Source of the DNA: Aurantimonas sp. HBX-1
Lineage (GTDB): Bacteria > Pseudomonadota > Alphaproteobacteria > Rhizobiales > Rhizobiaceae
Length of the DNA stretch: 64,000 bases
Assembly: GCF_021391535.1 (NCBI RefSeq)
Contig: NZ_CP090066.1
Location: 1,005,501-1,069,500 of the forward strand
Direction: 5' to 3'
Positions 30,299-39,196 of this stretch are shown here, in pieces. Under the pieces are notes generated by a model, which worked only from the letters and a program-made list of their open reading frames with translations, was not told the DNA's origin and made no database searches. Each line of letters begins with the position of its first letter. Position 1 is the first letter of the stretch. The position numbers and the translations under genes were made by a program.

Positions 30299-31110
30299 TG
30301 CCGGACGCCGGGCGCATCCTTCTCGTCGGGGGCGGCAACATGGGCGCCGCGATGCTGGCGGGCTGGCTCGACAAGGGCATCGACCCGAAGAGCGTCACGG
30401 TCGTCGATCCGCGGGTCGGCGAGGCGCTGCGCCCGCTGGTCGAGGAGCGGGGCGTGCGCCATGTCGAATCCGTCCCGGCCGAGAATTTCGACGTCGTCGT
30501 CCTGGCGGTGAAGCCGCAGATGATGGGCGAGGCCCTCGGGCCGCTGCGCGCCGCGCTCGGCGACGCCACGCTGGTCATCTCTGTCGCCGCCGGCACCACC
30601 ATCGCGACGATCGAGGCGGGCATCGGCGAGCACGCGGTGGTGCGCGCCATGCCCAACACGCCGGCGCTGATCGGCCGCGGCATCACCGGCGCCTTCGCCA
30701 ATGCGCGCGTCGATGCAGCCGGCCGAGCGCTGGCCGATACGCTGCTGGCTGCCAGCGGCCCGGTGGAATGGGTCGATCGCGAGGAGCTGATCGACGCGGT
30801 CACCGGCGTCTCGGGCAGCGGCCCCGCCTATGTCTTCCACCTTGCCGAATGCTTGGCCGAGGCGGGCGTCGCCGCCGGCCTGCCCGCCGATCTGGCGATG
30901 CGGCTCGCCCGCCACACCGTCGCCGGGGCCGGCGAGCTGATGATCCGCTCGTCCGAGACCCCGGAAAAGCTCCGCCGCAACGTCACCTCGCCGAACGGCA
31001 CGACCCAGGCGGCGCTGGACGTACTGATGGCCGAGGACGGGCTGGCGCCTTTGATGCAGCGCGCCGTGCTCGCCGCCCGCGACCGCGCCGCCGCATTGGC
31101 GAAGGAATGA
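30298..31110 (+). CDS. proC: pyrroline-5-carboxylate reductase
   Basis: 270 aa. N-terminal Rossmann motif ILLVGGGNMGAAML, then VLAVKPQMM, AMPNTPALIGRGITG, and the C-terminal signature GVSGSGPAYVFHLAECLAEAGV plus NVTSPNGTTQAALDVL. It performs the last step of proline synthesis. ATG 30298 overlaps the YbjN stop by one base; csaA follows 4 nt later. Confidence 0.95.
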   Translation: MPDAGRILLVGGGNMGAAMLAGWLDKGIDPKSVTVVDPRVGEALRPLVEERGVRHVESVPAENFDVVVLAVKPQMMGEALGPLRAALGDATLVISVAAGTTIATIEAGIGEHAVVRAMPNTPALIGRGITGAFANARVDAAGRALADTLLAASGPVEWVDREELIDAVTGVSGSGPAYVFHLAECLAEAGVAAGLPADLAMRLARHTVAGAGELMIRSSETPEKLRRNVTSPNGTTQAALDVLMAEDGLAPLMQRAVLAARDRAAALAKE

Positions 31111-31114
31111 GCTG

Positions 31115-31471
31115 ATGGCGGGCGACGAACGCGCCGACGAAATCGCCTTCGGGGATTTCATGAAGGTCGACATCCGCGTCGGCACCGTGGTCGAGGCGGC
31201 GCCGTTCCCGGAGGCGCGCAAGCCGGCCTACCGGCTGGTCATCGATTTCGGCGAGGCGATCGGCCGCAAGAAATCCTCCGCCCAGATCACTCGCCACTAC
31301 ACGCCGGAGACCTTGATCGGCCGCAAGGTCGTCGCGGTAGTGAACTTCCCGCCGCGGCAGATCGGCCCGATGCGCTCGGAAGTGCTGACTTTGGGCGTTC
31401 CCGATGCCGACGGCGAGGTGGTGCTGCTGCAGCCGAGCCAGGACGTCCCGGACGGCGGCCGGATGTTCTGA
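31115..31471 (+). CDS. tRNA-binding protein CsaA-like
   Basis: 118 aa OB-fold (EMAP II-like): FMKVDIRVGTVVEAAPFPEARKPAYRLVIDFG, then KSSAQITRHYTPETLIGRKVVAVVNFPPRQIGPMRSEVLTLG. Matches CsaA, a proposed secretion chaperone and tRNA binder. Last gene of the YbjN-proC-csaA operon, convergent with the sensor kinase gene. Confidence 0.9.
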   Translation: MAGDERADEIAFGDFMKVDIRVGTVVEAAPFPEARKPAYRLVIDFGEAIGRKKSSAQITRHYTPETLIGRKVVAVVNFPPRQIGPMRSEVLTLGVPDADGEVVLLQPSQDVPDGGRMF

Positions 31472-31498
31472 TCCGCGCGGCGGGCCGGATGCCCGCCG

Positions 31499-32971
31499 TC
31501 AGGCCGGGATGCGCACCAGCGCGCGCAGGCCGCCGAGCTTGCTCTCCGACAACAGGATGTCCCCGCCATGGCTGCGGGCGATGTCGCGGGCGATGGCAAG
31601 ACCGAGCCCGGTGCCGCCGCTGTCGATGTTGCGGGCGGTATCGAGCCGCACGAAGGGCTTGAACACTTCCTCGCGCTGGTCGGGCGCGATGCCGGGGCCG
31701 TCGTCCTCGACGGTCACCGTCAGCCAGCGGCCCTCGTGGCTGGCGCGGATCCGCACCCTGGTGCCATGCCGCATGGCGTTGGCGACGAGATTGGTGATCA
31801 TCCGCGCGAAGGAGTCCGGGCGCACCGCGATGCGCGGGTCGCCGACGATGTCGACCGAGATCTGCCGTCCCTGCAGCTTGGCGTCGTTGTGGAACTTGCC
31901 GAGCATCTGGGCGAGGTCGCACTCGCCGACGTCCTCGCCGGCCTCGTCCTTGGCGAAGGCGAGATAGCCCTCCAGCATGCGCTGCATCTCGTCGACGTCC
32001 TGGCTCAGCTCGTCCTGGTCCTCGCCCTCGCCGAGCAGCGCCAGCTGCAGCCGGAAGCGCGTCAGGATGGTGCGCAGATCGTGGCTGACGCCGGTCAGCA
32101 TCGCCGTGCGCTGCTCCATCTGCCGCTCGATGCGGTCGCGCATCTGGATGAAGGCGAGCGAGGCGCGCCTGACTTCGGAGGCGCCGCGCGGCCGGAAGTC
32201 GCTCGGCATCGGCTGGCCGCGGCCGAAGCCCTCGGCGGCGGCGGCGAGCGCCTGGATCGGCCGGATCTGGTTGCGCAGGAACAGGATGGCGATGATCATC
32301 AGCACCAGCGAGGTGCCGACCATCCACACCAGGAAGATGTGGGTGTTCGAGGCGTAGGCCGAGTTACGCGGCGCGAACACCCGCAGCACGTGGTCGGCGA
32401 GCTGGATGCGGATCTCGACGATCTTGGAATTGCCCACCGTGTCGATCCAGAAAGGCCGGCCGATCTGCCGCGTCACCTCCTCGCTGAGGATGCCGTCGAG
32501 AATGTTGAAGAACGGCTTCGGCGCCGGCGCCGGCAGCGGCTCCGGGGCGAGGATGCTGACATTCAGGCCGAGATGCTCGCGGGCGATGCGGACGATGTCG
32601 CTGTTGTCGGCGCCGACCGGCCGCTCCTCCACCATGGCGGTGATCGCCGCGATGTCCTGCACCACCGATTCCGACAGGCGCTTGGTCACCAGCTGCCAGT
32701 GCCGCTCCATGAACACCACGGTCACGACGCTCTGCAGGATCACCACCGGGGCGATGATGATGATCAGCGAGCGGGCGTAGAGCCCGGTCGGCATGTAGCG
32801 CTGGACGATGCGCGGGATGTGCCGCAGGGGGCCGCGCCAGATCCGGATGCTCGGCAGGTGCCAGCCGAAGCGGCGCCCTCGCGGCAGCCGGCCCGCCCAC
32901 TTGCGCCACCAGGACGTCTCCCCCGGCTTGCGCGGCGGTCGGTGCTGGATCAGGCGCTCGATCAGGGTCAC
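31499..32971 (-). CDS. EnvZ-like sensor histidine kinase
   Basis: 490 aa. Two membrane segments (LIIIIAPVVILQSVVTVVF and IFLVWMVGTSLVLMIIAILFL) flank a periplasmic domain of about 130 residues rich in proline (APEPLPAPAPKPFF). HAMP and HisKA follow, with the phosphorylated His in GVSHDLRTILTRFRL; catalytic boxes are NLVANAMRHG, DDGPGI and GGTGLGLAIA. Located 7 nt after the response regulator in a MarR-regulator-kinase operon. Signal unknown. Confidence 0.93.
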   Translation of the reverse strand: MTLIERLIQHRPPRKPGETSWWRKWAGRLPRGRRFGWHLPSIRIWRGPLRHIPRIVQRYMPTGLYARSLIIIIAPVVILQSVVTVVFMERHWQLVTKRLSESVVQDIAAITAMVEERPVGADNSDIVRIAREHLGLNVSILAPEPLPAPAPKPFFNILDGILSEEVTRQIGRPFWIDTVGNSKIVEIRIQLADHVLRVFAPRNSAYASNTHIFLVWMVGTSLVLMIIAILFLRNQIRPIQALAAAAEGFGRGQPMPSDFRPRGASEVRRASLAFIQMRDRIERQMEQRTAMLTGVSHDLRTILTRFRLQLALLGEGEDQDELSQDVDEMQRMLEGYLAFAKDEAGEDVGECDLAQMLGKFHNDAKLQGRQISVDIVGDPRIAVRPDSFARMITNLVANAMRHGTRVRIRASHEGRWLTVTVEDDGPGIAPDQREEVFKPFVRLDTARNIDSGGTGLGLAIARDIARSHGGDILLSESKLGGLRALVRIPA

Positions 32972-32978
32972 GGCGTTC

Positions 32979-33704
32979 TCAGTCGACGTTCAGGCGGTAG
33001 CCGATGCCGCGCACCGTCTGCAGCCAGAGCGGGTTGGCCGGGTCGCTCTCGATCTTGCGGCGCAGGCGGTTGATCTGCACGTCCACGGTGCGCTCGCCCA
33101 CCTCGGTCTCGTCGCCGAGCAGTTCCTGGCGCTGGATGGTCTCGCCGGCCCGTTCGGCGAACAGCGTCATGATCTCCTGCTCGCGGTCGGTCAGCCGGAT
33201 GATCTCGCCGCCGCGCTTCAGCTCGCGCCGCGACAGGCTGAAATTGTAGGGCCCGAAGCGAACGTGCTCGAGCTTCTGCACCGGCGCCGGGGTGCCGCGC
33301 TTGAGGATGTTGGTGATCCGCAGCAGCAGTTCGCGGGGGTCGAAGGGCTTCGGCAGATAGTCGTCGGCCCCGGCCTCCAGCCCCTCGATGCGCTGCTCGG
33401 TCTCCGAGCGCGCCGTCAGCATCAGCACCGGCGCGGTCCGGGTCTCGCGCAGCGAACGCACCAGGTCGATGCCGTTCTCGCCGGGCATCATCACGTCGAC
33501 GACCAGCAGGTCGAAGTCGAGCCCGCCGAGGATCTTGCGGGCTTCCGCGGCATTCGCCGCCACCGAGACGCGGAAGCGCTTCTCGCTGAGGAAGCGCCAC
33601 AGCAGCGAGCGGATGCGGCGGTCGTCGTCGACGATCAGGATATGCGGCGCATCGTCGCCGAGCGGTTCGATATCGGTCTGGGTCGCGATGGCAGCGTCGG
33701 TCAT
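32979..33704 (-). CDS. OmpR-family response regulator, PetR-like
   Basis: 241 aa from ATG 33704 (MTDAAIATQ), overlapping the MarR gene stop by 4 nt. The receiver domain has acidic DDDRR, phosphoacceptor Asp in LLVVDVMMPGENG, and Lys in LPKPFDPREL. The C-terminal winged helix ends with RTVDVQINRLRRKIE and TVRGIGYRLN. Its coupling to a MarR gene upstream resembles petP-petR of Rhodobacter capsulatus, linked there to cytochrome bc1 expression. Confidence 0.92.
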   Translation of the reverse strand: MTDAAIATQTDIEPLGDDAPHILIVDDDRRIRSLLWRFLSEKRFRVSVAANAAEARKILGGLDFDLLVVDVMMPGENGIDLVRSLRETRTAPVLMLTARSETEQRIEGLEAGADDYLPKPFDPRELLLRITNILKRGTPAPVQKLEHVRFGPYNFSLSRRELKRGGEIIRLTDREQEIMTLFAERAGETIQRQELLGDETEVGERTVDVQINRLRRKIESDPANPLWLQTVRGIGYRLNVD

Positions 33705-34249
33705 GCGGGATCTTTCCTGTCGATGCCCTGCTTCTTGAACCATTCCTGCGTCGCCCGGCGGTCGGACGCCATCTGCATCAGGAAGCTTCCGATCGGCGCG
33801 GCGTCAGTGGGCTTGGTCGTCCCCAGCGCCGCGTCTATGCGGCGGGACTGGGCACGCGACAGTTCAAGCGTCAGATCGCGGCCCTTCTGCGTCGGATAGA
33901 GGCAGCGCTGGCGGCGATCCTCGGCGCCGGGCATCTGCCGGACGAAGCCTTCCTCGATCAGCTGCCGCAGCACCCGCGACAGCGACTGCTTGGTGATCTG
34001 CAGCAGTTCCAAGAGGTCGGCAATGGTCATGCCGGGATCGCGGTTGACGAAATGCAGGATGCGATGGTGCGCCCGGCCAAAGCCGTACTGCTCCAGGATC
34101 GAGTCCGCATCGGCGGTGAACTCGCGATAGGCGAAGAACAAGAGCTCGATCATGCGGAAGTCGAGATCGCCTCGCGTGGGCAGGGGATCGCGAACGATCA
34201 CGGCGCTGGCATCCGGCAGGCTCGCCTTGGCAGGCGGGGAAATTTCCAT
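33701..34249 (-). CDS. MarR-family transcriptional regulator, PetP-like
   Basis: 182 aa. Winged helix: FRMIELLFFAYREFTADADSILEQYGFGRAHHRILHFVNRDPGMTIADLLELL, recognition helix ITKQSLSRVLRQLIEEGFV, wing ED-RRQRCLYPT. Coupled to the response regulator. The 5' flank contains GTAA...TTAC half sites (34273-34293), a possible autoregulatory operator. No clear ribosome binding site before 34249, so the exact start is uncertain. Confidence 0.88.
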   Translation of the reverse strand: MEISPPAKASLPDASAVIVRDPLPTRGDLDFRMIELLFFAYREFTADADSILEQYGFGRAHHRILHFVNRDPGMTIADLLELLQITKQSLSRVLRQLIEEGFVRQMPGAEDRRQRCLYPTQKGRDLTLELSRAQSRRIDAALGTTKPTDAAPIGSFLMQMASDRRATQEWFKKQGIDRKDPA

Positions 34250-34443
34250 GATAATAGGTCAGCACCATTGACGTAATTTGGTACTATTGTTACACCGGGC
34301 AGCCTAGAGGGGAAACCGTCGCTGCCACCGTCTTCGCATCCGGCTACCGGGCCGTCCCGCATTGACGCGGGCCGACCCGCGGCGGACATTCGAACGCACC
34401 AAGAAACGATCAGGGAGGACGCCTCGATGGCGTCGCGCAAACG

Positions 34444-35334
34444 ATGAGCAATGTTCCCTTCGACCAGCTGGACGGCGAGATCTGGTTCAACGGCGAGTTC
34501 GTGCCCTGGAAGGACGCGAAGATCCACGTCCTGACCCACGGCCTGCACTATGCCAGCGCGGTCTTCGAGGGCGAGCGCGCCTATGGCGGCACGGTCTTCA
34601 AGCTGCGCGAGCACACCGAGCGCCTGATCGAGTCCGGCCGGCTGCTCGGCTTCCAGATCCCCTACAGCGCCGACGCGATCGACGCGGCGACCAACGAGCT
34701 GCTCGAACGCCAGGGCTTCACCGACGCCTATGTCCGGCCGATCGCCTTCCGCGGATCGGAGATGATGGGCGTCTCGGCCCAGAAGAACCGCATCAACGTC
34801 GCCATCGCCATCTGGCAGTGGCCGAGCTATTTCGATCCCGAACAGCGGATGAAGGGCATCCGCCTCGACCTCGCCGAGTATCGCCGGCCGGATCCGCGCA
34901 CCGCGCCGTCCAAGGCCAAGGCCACCGGCCTCTACATGATCTGCACGATCTCCAAGCACGCGGCCGAGGCCAAGGGCTATGCCGACGCGCTGATGCTGGA
35001 CTGGCGCGAGCAGGTGGCCGAGGCGACCGGCGCCAACGTTTTCTTCGTCAAGGATGGCGTCATCCACACGCCACTGGCCGACTGCTTCCTCGACGGCATC
35101 ACCCGCCGCACCGTGATCGCGCTCGCCAAGCGTCGCGGCATCGAGGTGCGCGAGCGGGCGATCCTGCCGGCGGAGCTCGCCGATTTCGACGAGTGCTTCC
35201 TGTGCGGGACGGCGGCGGAAGTGACGCCGGTCTCGGAGATCGCCGACTGGCGCTTCACCCCCGGCGCGACGACCCGCCGCCTGGTCGAGGACTACGCCAA
35301 CGAGGTGCAGCCGAAGCGCGCTGCGGCGGAATAG
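34444..35334 (+). CDS. ilvE: branched-chain amino acid aminotransferase
   Basis: 296 aa fold-type IV PLP enzyme. GLHYASAVFEGERAYGG at the N-terminus, catalytic Lys in RTAPSKAKATGLYM, then DALMLDWREQVAEATGANVFFVKDG and ECFLCGTAAEVTPV. It transfers amino groups between glutamate and Val/Leu/Ile 2-oxo acids. Start MSNVPFDQLDG. Divergent from the MarR operon across 194 bp. Confidence 0.93.
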   Translation: MSNVPFDQLDGEIWFNGEFVPWKDAKIHVLTHGLHYASAVFEGERAYGGTVFKLREHTERLIESGRLLGFQIPYSADAIDAATNELLERQGFTDAYVRPIAFRGSEMMGVSAQKNRINVAIAIWQWPSYFDPEQRMKGIRLDLAEYRRPDPRTAPSKAKATGLYMICTISKHAAEAKGYADALMLDWREQVAEATGANVFFVKDGVIHTPLADCFLDGITRRTVIALAKRRGIEVRERAILPAELADFDECFLCGTAAEVTPVSEIADWRFTPGATTRRLVEDYANEVQPKRAAAE

Positions 35335-35413
35335 GGATGGCATACGGCCAGACCGGCCCCGCCGTCGCCCGCCGGCCTGAGGGCCTGCGCCCCGCCACGC
35401 GCCGCGCGCTGCC

Positions 35414-36094
35414 ATGATCCCCTGGGAGCACCTGGGCAGCGCCCCGGTGCCGGGCGGGGGCGGCGAACTGCGGCTGATGCGACGGGCCAGCGAGTTCTCG
35501 ATCATGCTCGGCGGCACCGAGCTGATGAACAGCCGGCTGAGCGGTTCCGAGGAAGCTCTGGCGCGGCTCTCGCTGGAGCAGATCCCGGGCCGGCCGCGGA
35601 CATCCGTGCTCGTCGGCGGGCTCGGCATGGGCTTCACCCTGCGGGCGCTTCTCGCGATGATGGAGCCCGACGCCCGGATCACCGTCTCCGAACTCGTCCC
35701 GGCGGTGGTCGAGTGGGCGCGCGGGCCGATGGCGGAGCTGTTCGCGGGCTGCCTCGACGATCCGCGCGTGACGGTCGTCGTCGAGGACGTCGCCGACTGC
35801 ATCGCCAGGGCGCCGGCGGCCTACGACGCGATCATCCTCGACGTCGACAATGGCCCGCAGGGGCTGACCAGCCGCGAGAACGACCGCCTCTACACCGTCG
35901 CCGGCCTCGGCGCGGCGCGCGCCGCCCTGCGGCCGGGCGGCGTCCTGTCGGTCTGGTCGTCGGGGCCCGACAGCTATTTCACCGGCCGGCTGCGGCAGGC
36001 GGGCTTCGTCGTCGAGGAAGCGCGGGTGCGGGCAAGCAGCAAGGGTCGCGGCGCCCGGCATGTCATCTGGCTGGCGCTGCGCCCGTTCAGCTGA
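35414..36094 (+). CDS. spermidine synthase-like methyltransferase-fold protein
   Basis: 226 aa. VLVGGLGMGFTLRALL is the SAM/dcSAM loop, VSELVPAVVEWAR is the acidic strand end, and VVVEDVADC, YDAIILDVDNGPQGL and RPGGVLSVWSS follow. The fold equals polyamine synthases (spermidine synthase-like, COG0421), but the family includes many proteins without that activity and the N-terminal strand domain is short here. The ATG at 35414 lies 79 nt after ilvE. Confidence 0.8.
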   Translation: MIPWEHLGSAPVPGGGGELRLMRRASEFSIMLGGTELMNSRLSGSEEALARLSLEQIPGRPRTSVLVGGLGMGFTLRALLAMMEPDARITVSELVPAVVEWARGPMAELFAGCLDDPRVTVVVEDVADCIARAPAAYDAIILDVDNGPQGLTSRENDRLYTVAGLGAARAALRPGGVLSVWSSGPDSYFTGRLRQAGFVVEEARVRASSKGRGARHVIWLALRPFS

Positions 36095-36192
36095 GCCGCC
36101 GGCCGGCGTTGCGCGGCCTTCCCGCGGCCGCTATGCCACCCGCGAGACCGCCCCGGCGGTCGCCCATCGATGCGGCACGGAAGGCCCAGCCC

Positions 36193-36834
36193 TTGACCCA
36201 GCTCAACGCGCGGATCGTTCCGGTCACGCCATTCCAGCAGAATTGCTGCATCCTCTTCGACGGCGAGGAAAAGGTCGGCGTCGTCGTCGATCCAGGCGGG
36301 GACGTCGACAGGATCGTGGCGGCGATCGCCGAGGCGGGGGTCGCCATCGAGGCGATCTGGCTGACCCACGGCCATATCGACCATGCCGGCGGCGCCATGG
36401 AGTTGAAGGACCGGCTCGGCGTCGAGATCATCGGCCCACACCGGGCGGACGAATTCCTTCTCGCCGGGTTGGCCGACCAGGCGCGGATGTTCGGCATCGG
36501 CGGCACCGTCCGCAACTGCACCCCGGACCGCTGGCTGGAGGAGGGCGACGTGCTGGGATTCGGCGCGCATCGATTCGAGGTGCTGCATACGCCGGGGCAT
36601 GCGCCCGGCCACGTGGTGTTCTTCGACCGGGCGGCGAAGTTCCTGCACGCTGGCGACGTGCTGTTCGCCGGCTCGATCGGCCGCACCGATCTGCCCGGCG
36701 GCGACCATGCGGCGCTGATCCGATCGATCAAGGACAAGGTGCTGCCGCTCGGCGACGACGTCGGCTTCCTCTGCGGCCACGGGCCTGGCGGGCGCCTCGG
36801 CGACGAGCGCCGGACCAATCCGTTCCTCACCTGA
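36193..36834 (+). CDS. MBL-fold metallo-hydrolase (glyoxalase II-like, YcbL type)
   Basis: 213 aa from TTG 36193 (LTQLNARIVPVTPF). GGAAGG at 36179-36184 with 8-nt spacing decides this start over ATG 36133, which lacks a site and would add a Pro/Arg-rich tail. Metal ligands: WLTHGHIDHAGG, HTPGHAPGHV, LHAGDVLFAGSIGRTDLPGG, CGHGPGG. Family members hydrolyse thioesters such as S-lactoylglutathione. Confidence 0.88.
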   Translation: MTQLNARIVPVTPFQQNCCILFDGEEKVGVVVDPGGDVDRIVAAIAEAGVAIEAIWLTHGHIDHAGGAMELKDRLGVEIIGPHRADEFLLAGLADQARMFGIGGTVRNCTPDRWLEEGDVLGFGAHRFEVLHTPGHAPGHVVFFDRAAKFLHAGDVLFAGSIGRTDLPGGDHAALIRSIKDKVLPLGDDVGFLCGHGPGGRLGDERRTNPFLT

Positions 36835-36862
36835 CAGAGCGCGGCGGCACCGGGGAGGCGGC

Positions 36863-37738
36863 TTACTCCCCCTTACAGAACCGGCTCTGCCCGTCCTCGT
36901 CGCGATAGGTCCCGAAGTCCGGATCGAAGCTCGCATAGGCGCGCGAGCACCAGGAAAGCCATGCCGGCGACCATGGCTCCAGCGCCTCGGACGGCGCGCC
37001 GTCGGCGGCGTCGATCGCGCCGGTGGCGGTGCGGTCGTAACCTTCAGCGATGCGGATGATCTTCGAGCCGCCGGCATAAATCACCTCGATCCCGGAGGCC
37101 GGGATCGGGCGTCGGTCGAGGCGGGCGCTGGCGACGTCGATGACCTTCGGACCCTCGGCGAGGCCGGCGAAGCCGCGATTCAGCGAGACGGGATATGTCG
37201 GCAGGTGCCGTCGGTCGCCAAGGTCGGAATAGACGACGGTGAACGAGCCGCTGGTCCGGTGCGTCGAGTGGGAAGGGCGCGGGTCGCGCCAGCCGCGATC
37301 GCGGTCGGGCCGGCGGAATTTCAGCGTCCGCAGCGTGCGATCGGGAGCCGAGATGCCGCCGCCGTCCTCGAGGAATTCCTCCCGCTCGTCGGTGACGTAG
37401 ATGTCGGGCTCGGTGCGGATCCCGCCACCATCCTCGAGGAATTCGTCCCGATCGCGGGAGACATACCCGTCGCGGTCGCTGCTGATACCACCGCCGCCGT
37501 CGAGAAACGCGTCGTCGTCGCCGATCGCGCCGCCACTGAATTCGTCGAACAGTGGGGTGGGCGGAACGAAGCGCTCGTCGCGGCGGTGCTCCCTATGCCC
37601 GTCGTGCTGCCGCCCGACATCGTAGTGTCCGCCATCGAGAGGCTCTGGGGTACGGTCCCCGGCTTCGGCCGCCTGGCTGCCGAGCAGGGCGCCGAGGATC
37701 AGCGCGGTGCCGCCGGCGAGGCATCTGGATCGAAACAT
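36863..37738 (-). CDS. exported BA14K-like protein with acidic Gly repeats
   Basis: 291 aa from ATG 37738 (MFRSRCLAGG), with GGGAGC upstream. Signal peptide through GSQAAEA. Residues about 60-130 carry three repeats of the form [ED]FL[ED]DGGGI with spacing near 24 residues (AFLDGGGGIS, EFLEDGGGIR, EFLEDGGGIS). The C-terminal end (WSPAWLSWCSRAYASFDPDFGTYRDEDGQSRFC) resembles the BA14K domain, a Rhizobiales envelope/lectin-like module with two cysteines. The N-terminal part is novel to me. Confidence 0.78.
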   Translation of the reverse strand: MFRSRCLAGGTALILGALLGSQAAEAGDRTPEPLDGGHYDVGRQHDGHREHRRDERFVPPTPLFDEFSGGAIGDDDAFLDGGGGISSDRDGYVSRDRDEFLEDGGGIRTEPDIYVTDEREEFLEDGGGISAPDRTLRTLKFRRPDRDRGWRDPRPSHSTHRTSGSFTVVYSDLGDRRHLPTYPVSLNRGFAGLAEGPKVIDVASARLDRRPIPASGIEVIYAGGSKIIRIAEGYDRTATGAIDAADGAPSEALEPWSPAWLSWCSRAYASFDPDFGTYRDEDGQSRFCKGE

Positions 37739-37841
37739 GGCAAGCTCCCGTCTCGGATGAGATGTTCGGGAGGACCCTTGCAGGGTCCGTGCCAGGTGAT
37801 TCCGTTCCATATTGAAACAGGATCACGAGCCGTGCCTTGTG

Positions 37842-37873
37842 AAAAGCCCGCCGCTGGCCGGCGACGGGCTTTC
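37842..37873 (-). terminator. terminator of the cold-shock gene
   Basis: Inverted repeat AAAGCCCG...CGGGCTTT with an internal GC stem. On the minus strand it ends in TTTT (AAAA at 37842-37845), 48 nt beyond the csp stop. Confidence 0.8.
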
Positions 37874-37920
37874 CAGAACTTGTTTGGCGTGCGCCCTGCG
37901 GTAGCAGGCCGCCGACAGTC

Positions 37921-38136
37921 TCAGCTGGCGGACTGAAGGTTGACGGCCTTCGGTCCCTTGCCCCGCTTGTCAGGCTCGGTGTCGAAGGAGACCTTCTGGT
38001 TCTCCTCGAGCCCCGGCAGGCCGGAAGCCTGCACGGCGGAGATGTGAACGAAGATGTCCGCCCCACCGTTGTCGGGCTTGATGAACCCGAAGCCCTTCTC
38101 GGTGTTGAAGAACTTGACCGTCCCGGTCTGTGCCAT
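37921..38136 (-). CDS. cold-shock protein (CspA family)
   Basis: 71 aa: GTVKFFNTEKGFGFIKPDNGGADIFVHISAVQASGL contains RNP1 (KGFGFI) and RNP2 (DIFVHI). A nucleic-acid chaperone of the OB fold that melts RNA secondary structure. The upstream region of about 170 nt to a predicted promoter suggests a long structured leader, as is usual for csp genes. Confidence 0.95.
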   Translation of the reverse strand: MAQTGTVKFFNTEKGFGFIKPDNGGADIFVHISAVQASGLPGLEENQKVSFDTEPDKRGKGPKAVNLQSAS

Positions 38137-38316
38137 CGTCGGAATCCTTATCCTGGCATTACGTGTCGCCGTCTGGCGGTGGCAGGCAAGTCTTGACTAG
38201 GATAGGAACCGATACATCGCAGGACAGCACTCTCGCACGGCCCGCTCGGGAGATGCGCCCCCGATACGCAATTCGTCCTTGACCCGTGTTCGCGAAATTG
38301 CCCGAACCTCTTTTCA

Positions 38317-38346
38317 ATGATATCCCGCCGCAAGCTTGGCAAGCAA
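38317..38346 (-). promoter_or_regulatory. putative csp promoter
   Basis: On the minus strand TTGCTT (38346-38341) and TATCAT (38322-38317) are separated by 18 nt. Transcription from here would give a leader of roughly 170 nt before the cold-shock ATG at 38136. Prediction by eye only. Confidence 0.4.
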
Positions 38347-38419
38347 AACTTTGCTGTTGTGCTTCACGTTTCGTTTCGAAACACCCCCGCATCCCGTCTC
38401 TTGGTGCTCCTTACCTGTC

Positions 38420-39055
38420 ATGACCATCCTCGTTGCCGGCTTCTCTTCCTTCCCCGGCGCGCCGGACAACCCTACCGAGCATCTGGTGCGAACGCTGGCG
38501 GAAGCCACTGGCGGCGGCGATGCCGCGCTGGCGACAGTGGTGCTGCCGGTCGAGTGGGAGCGCAGCTGGCCGGTGCTGGAAGCGGCCATCGTCGCGGCCG
38601 GCGCCGACACGGTGCTGCTGTTCGGCCTGCATCGCCGCGCCGAACGGCTGCGGATCGAACTGCTGGCGCGAAACCGGCGCGAGCTGGGGCGGATCGACGC
38701 CGCCGGCGGCTTTCCCTCCGGCCCCGCGGTGCTGGACGGCGCCGAGACGCTGCCGCTCGCCTTGCCCTGGCCGGCCGTTGCCCGGGCGCTGCGCGAGGCG
38801 CGGCTGTCCTTCGAATGGTCGACCAACGCCGGCGCCTATCTCTGCAACGACACGCTCTACCGCCTGGCCTTCCATGCCGGGCGGCTCGGCGTCGGCCGCT
38901 TCGGCTTCTTCCATGTGCCGCTGACCGACGAGTTGGTGACCGCGCCGGCCGCCGAGGCAGGTCCGGAAATCTTCTGCAGCCTCGCGGCGGCCGATCTCGA
39001 GCGCACCGCCCGCCAGCTGATCGCGACCCTTTCCGCGGACGCGGCGGTCGCCTGA
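38420..39055 (+). CDS. pyroglutamyl-peptidase I-like protein (peptidase C15)
   Basis: 211 aa from ATG 38420 (MTILVAGFSSFPG). The catalytic triad is traceable: Glu in the segment LRIELLARN, Cys in STNAGAYLCNDTLY, His in GFFHVPLTDE, each in the family context, and NPTE after the N-terminal glycine loop. The enzyme removes N-terminal pyroglutamate. Sequence is more divergent than canonical Pcp in the middle, so specificity may differ. Divergent from csp. Confidence 0.83.
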   Translation: MTILVAGFSSFPGAPDNPTEHLVRTLAEATGGGDAALATVVLPVEWERSWPVLEAAIVAAGADTVLLFGLHRRAERLRIELLARNRRELGRIDAAGGFPSGPAVLDGAETLPLALPWPAVARALREARLSFEWSTNAGAYLCNDTLYRLAFHAGRLGVGRFGFFHVPLTDELVTAPAAEAGPEIFCSLAAADLERTARQLIATLSADAAVA

Positions 39056-39196
39056 TCCACGGGCCGACCGGCATCCTCCGTCCGGCGCCGAGGCGGGGTG
39101 ACGGGAACGTGAGGGATCGGCTTGTCCCCCGCCGGCGTTTTGCGCCGACAATGGGATGACGCCGTGCCGCTAGCGCGGCCTGCCTGGAGAAGATCG

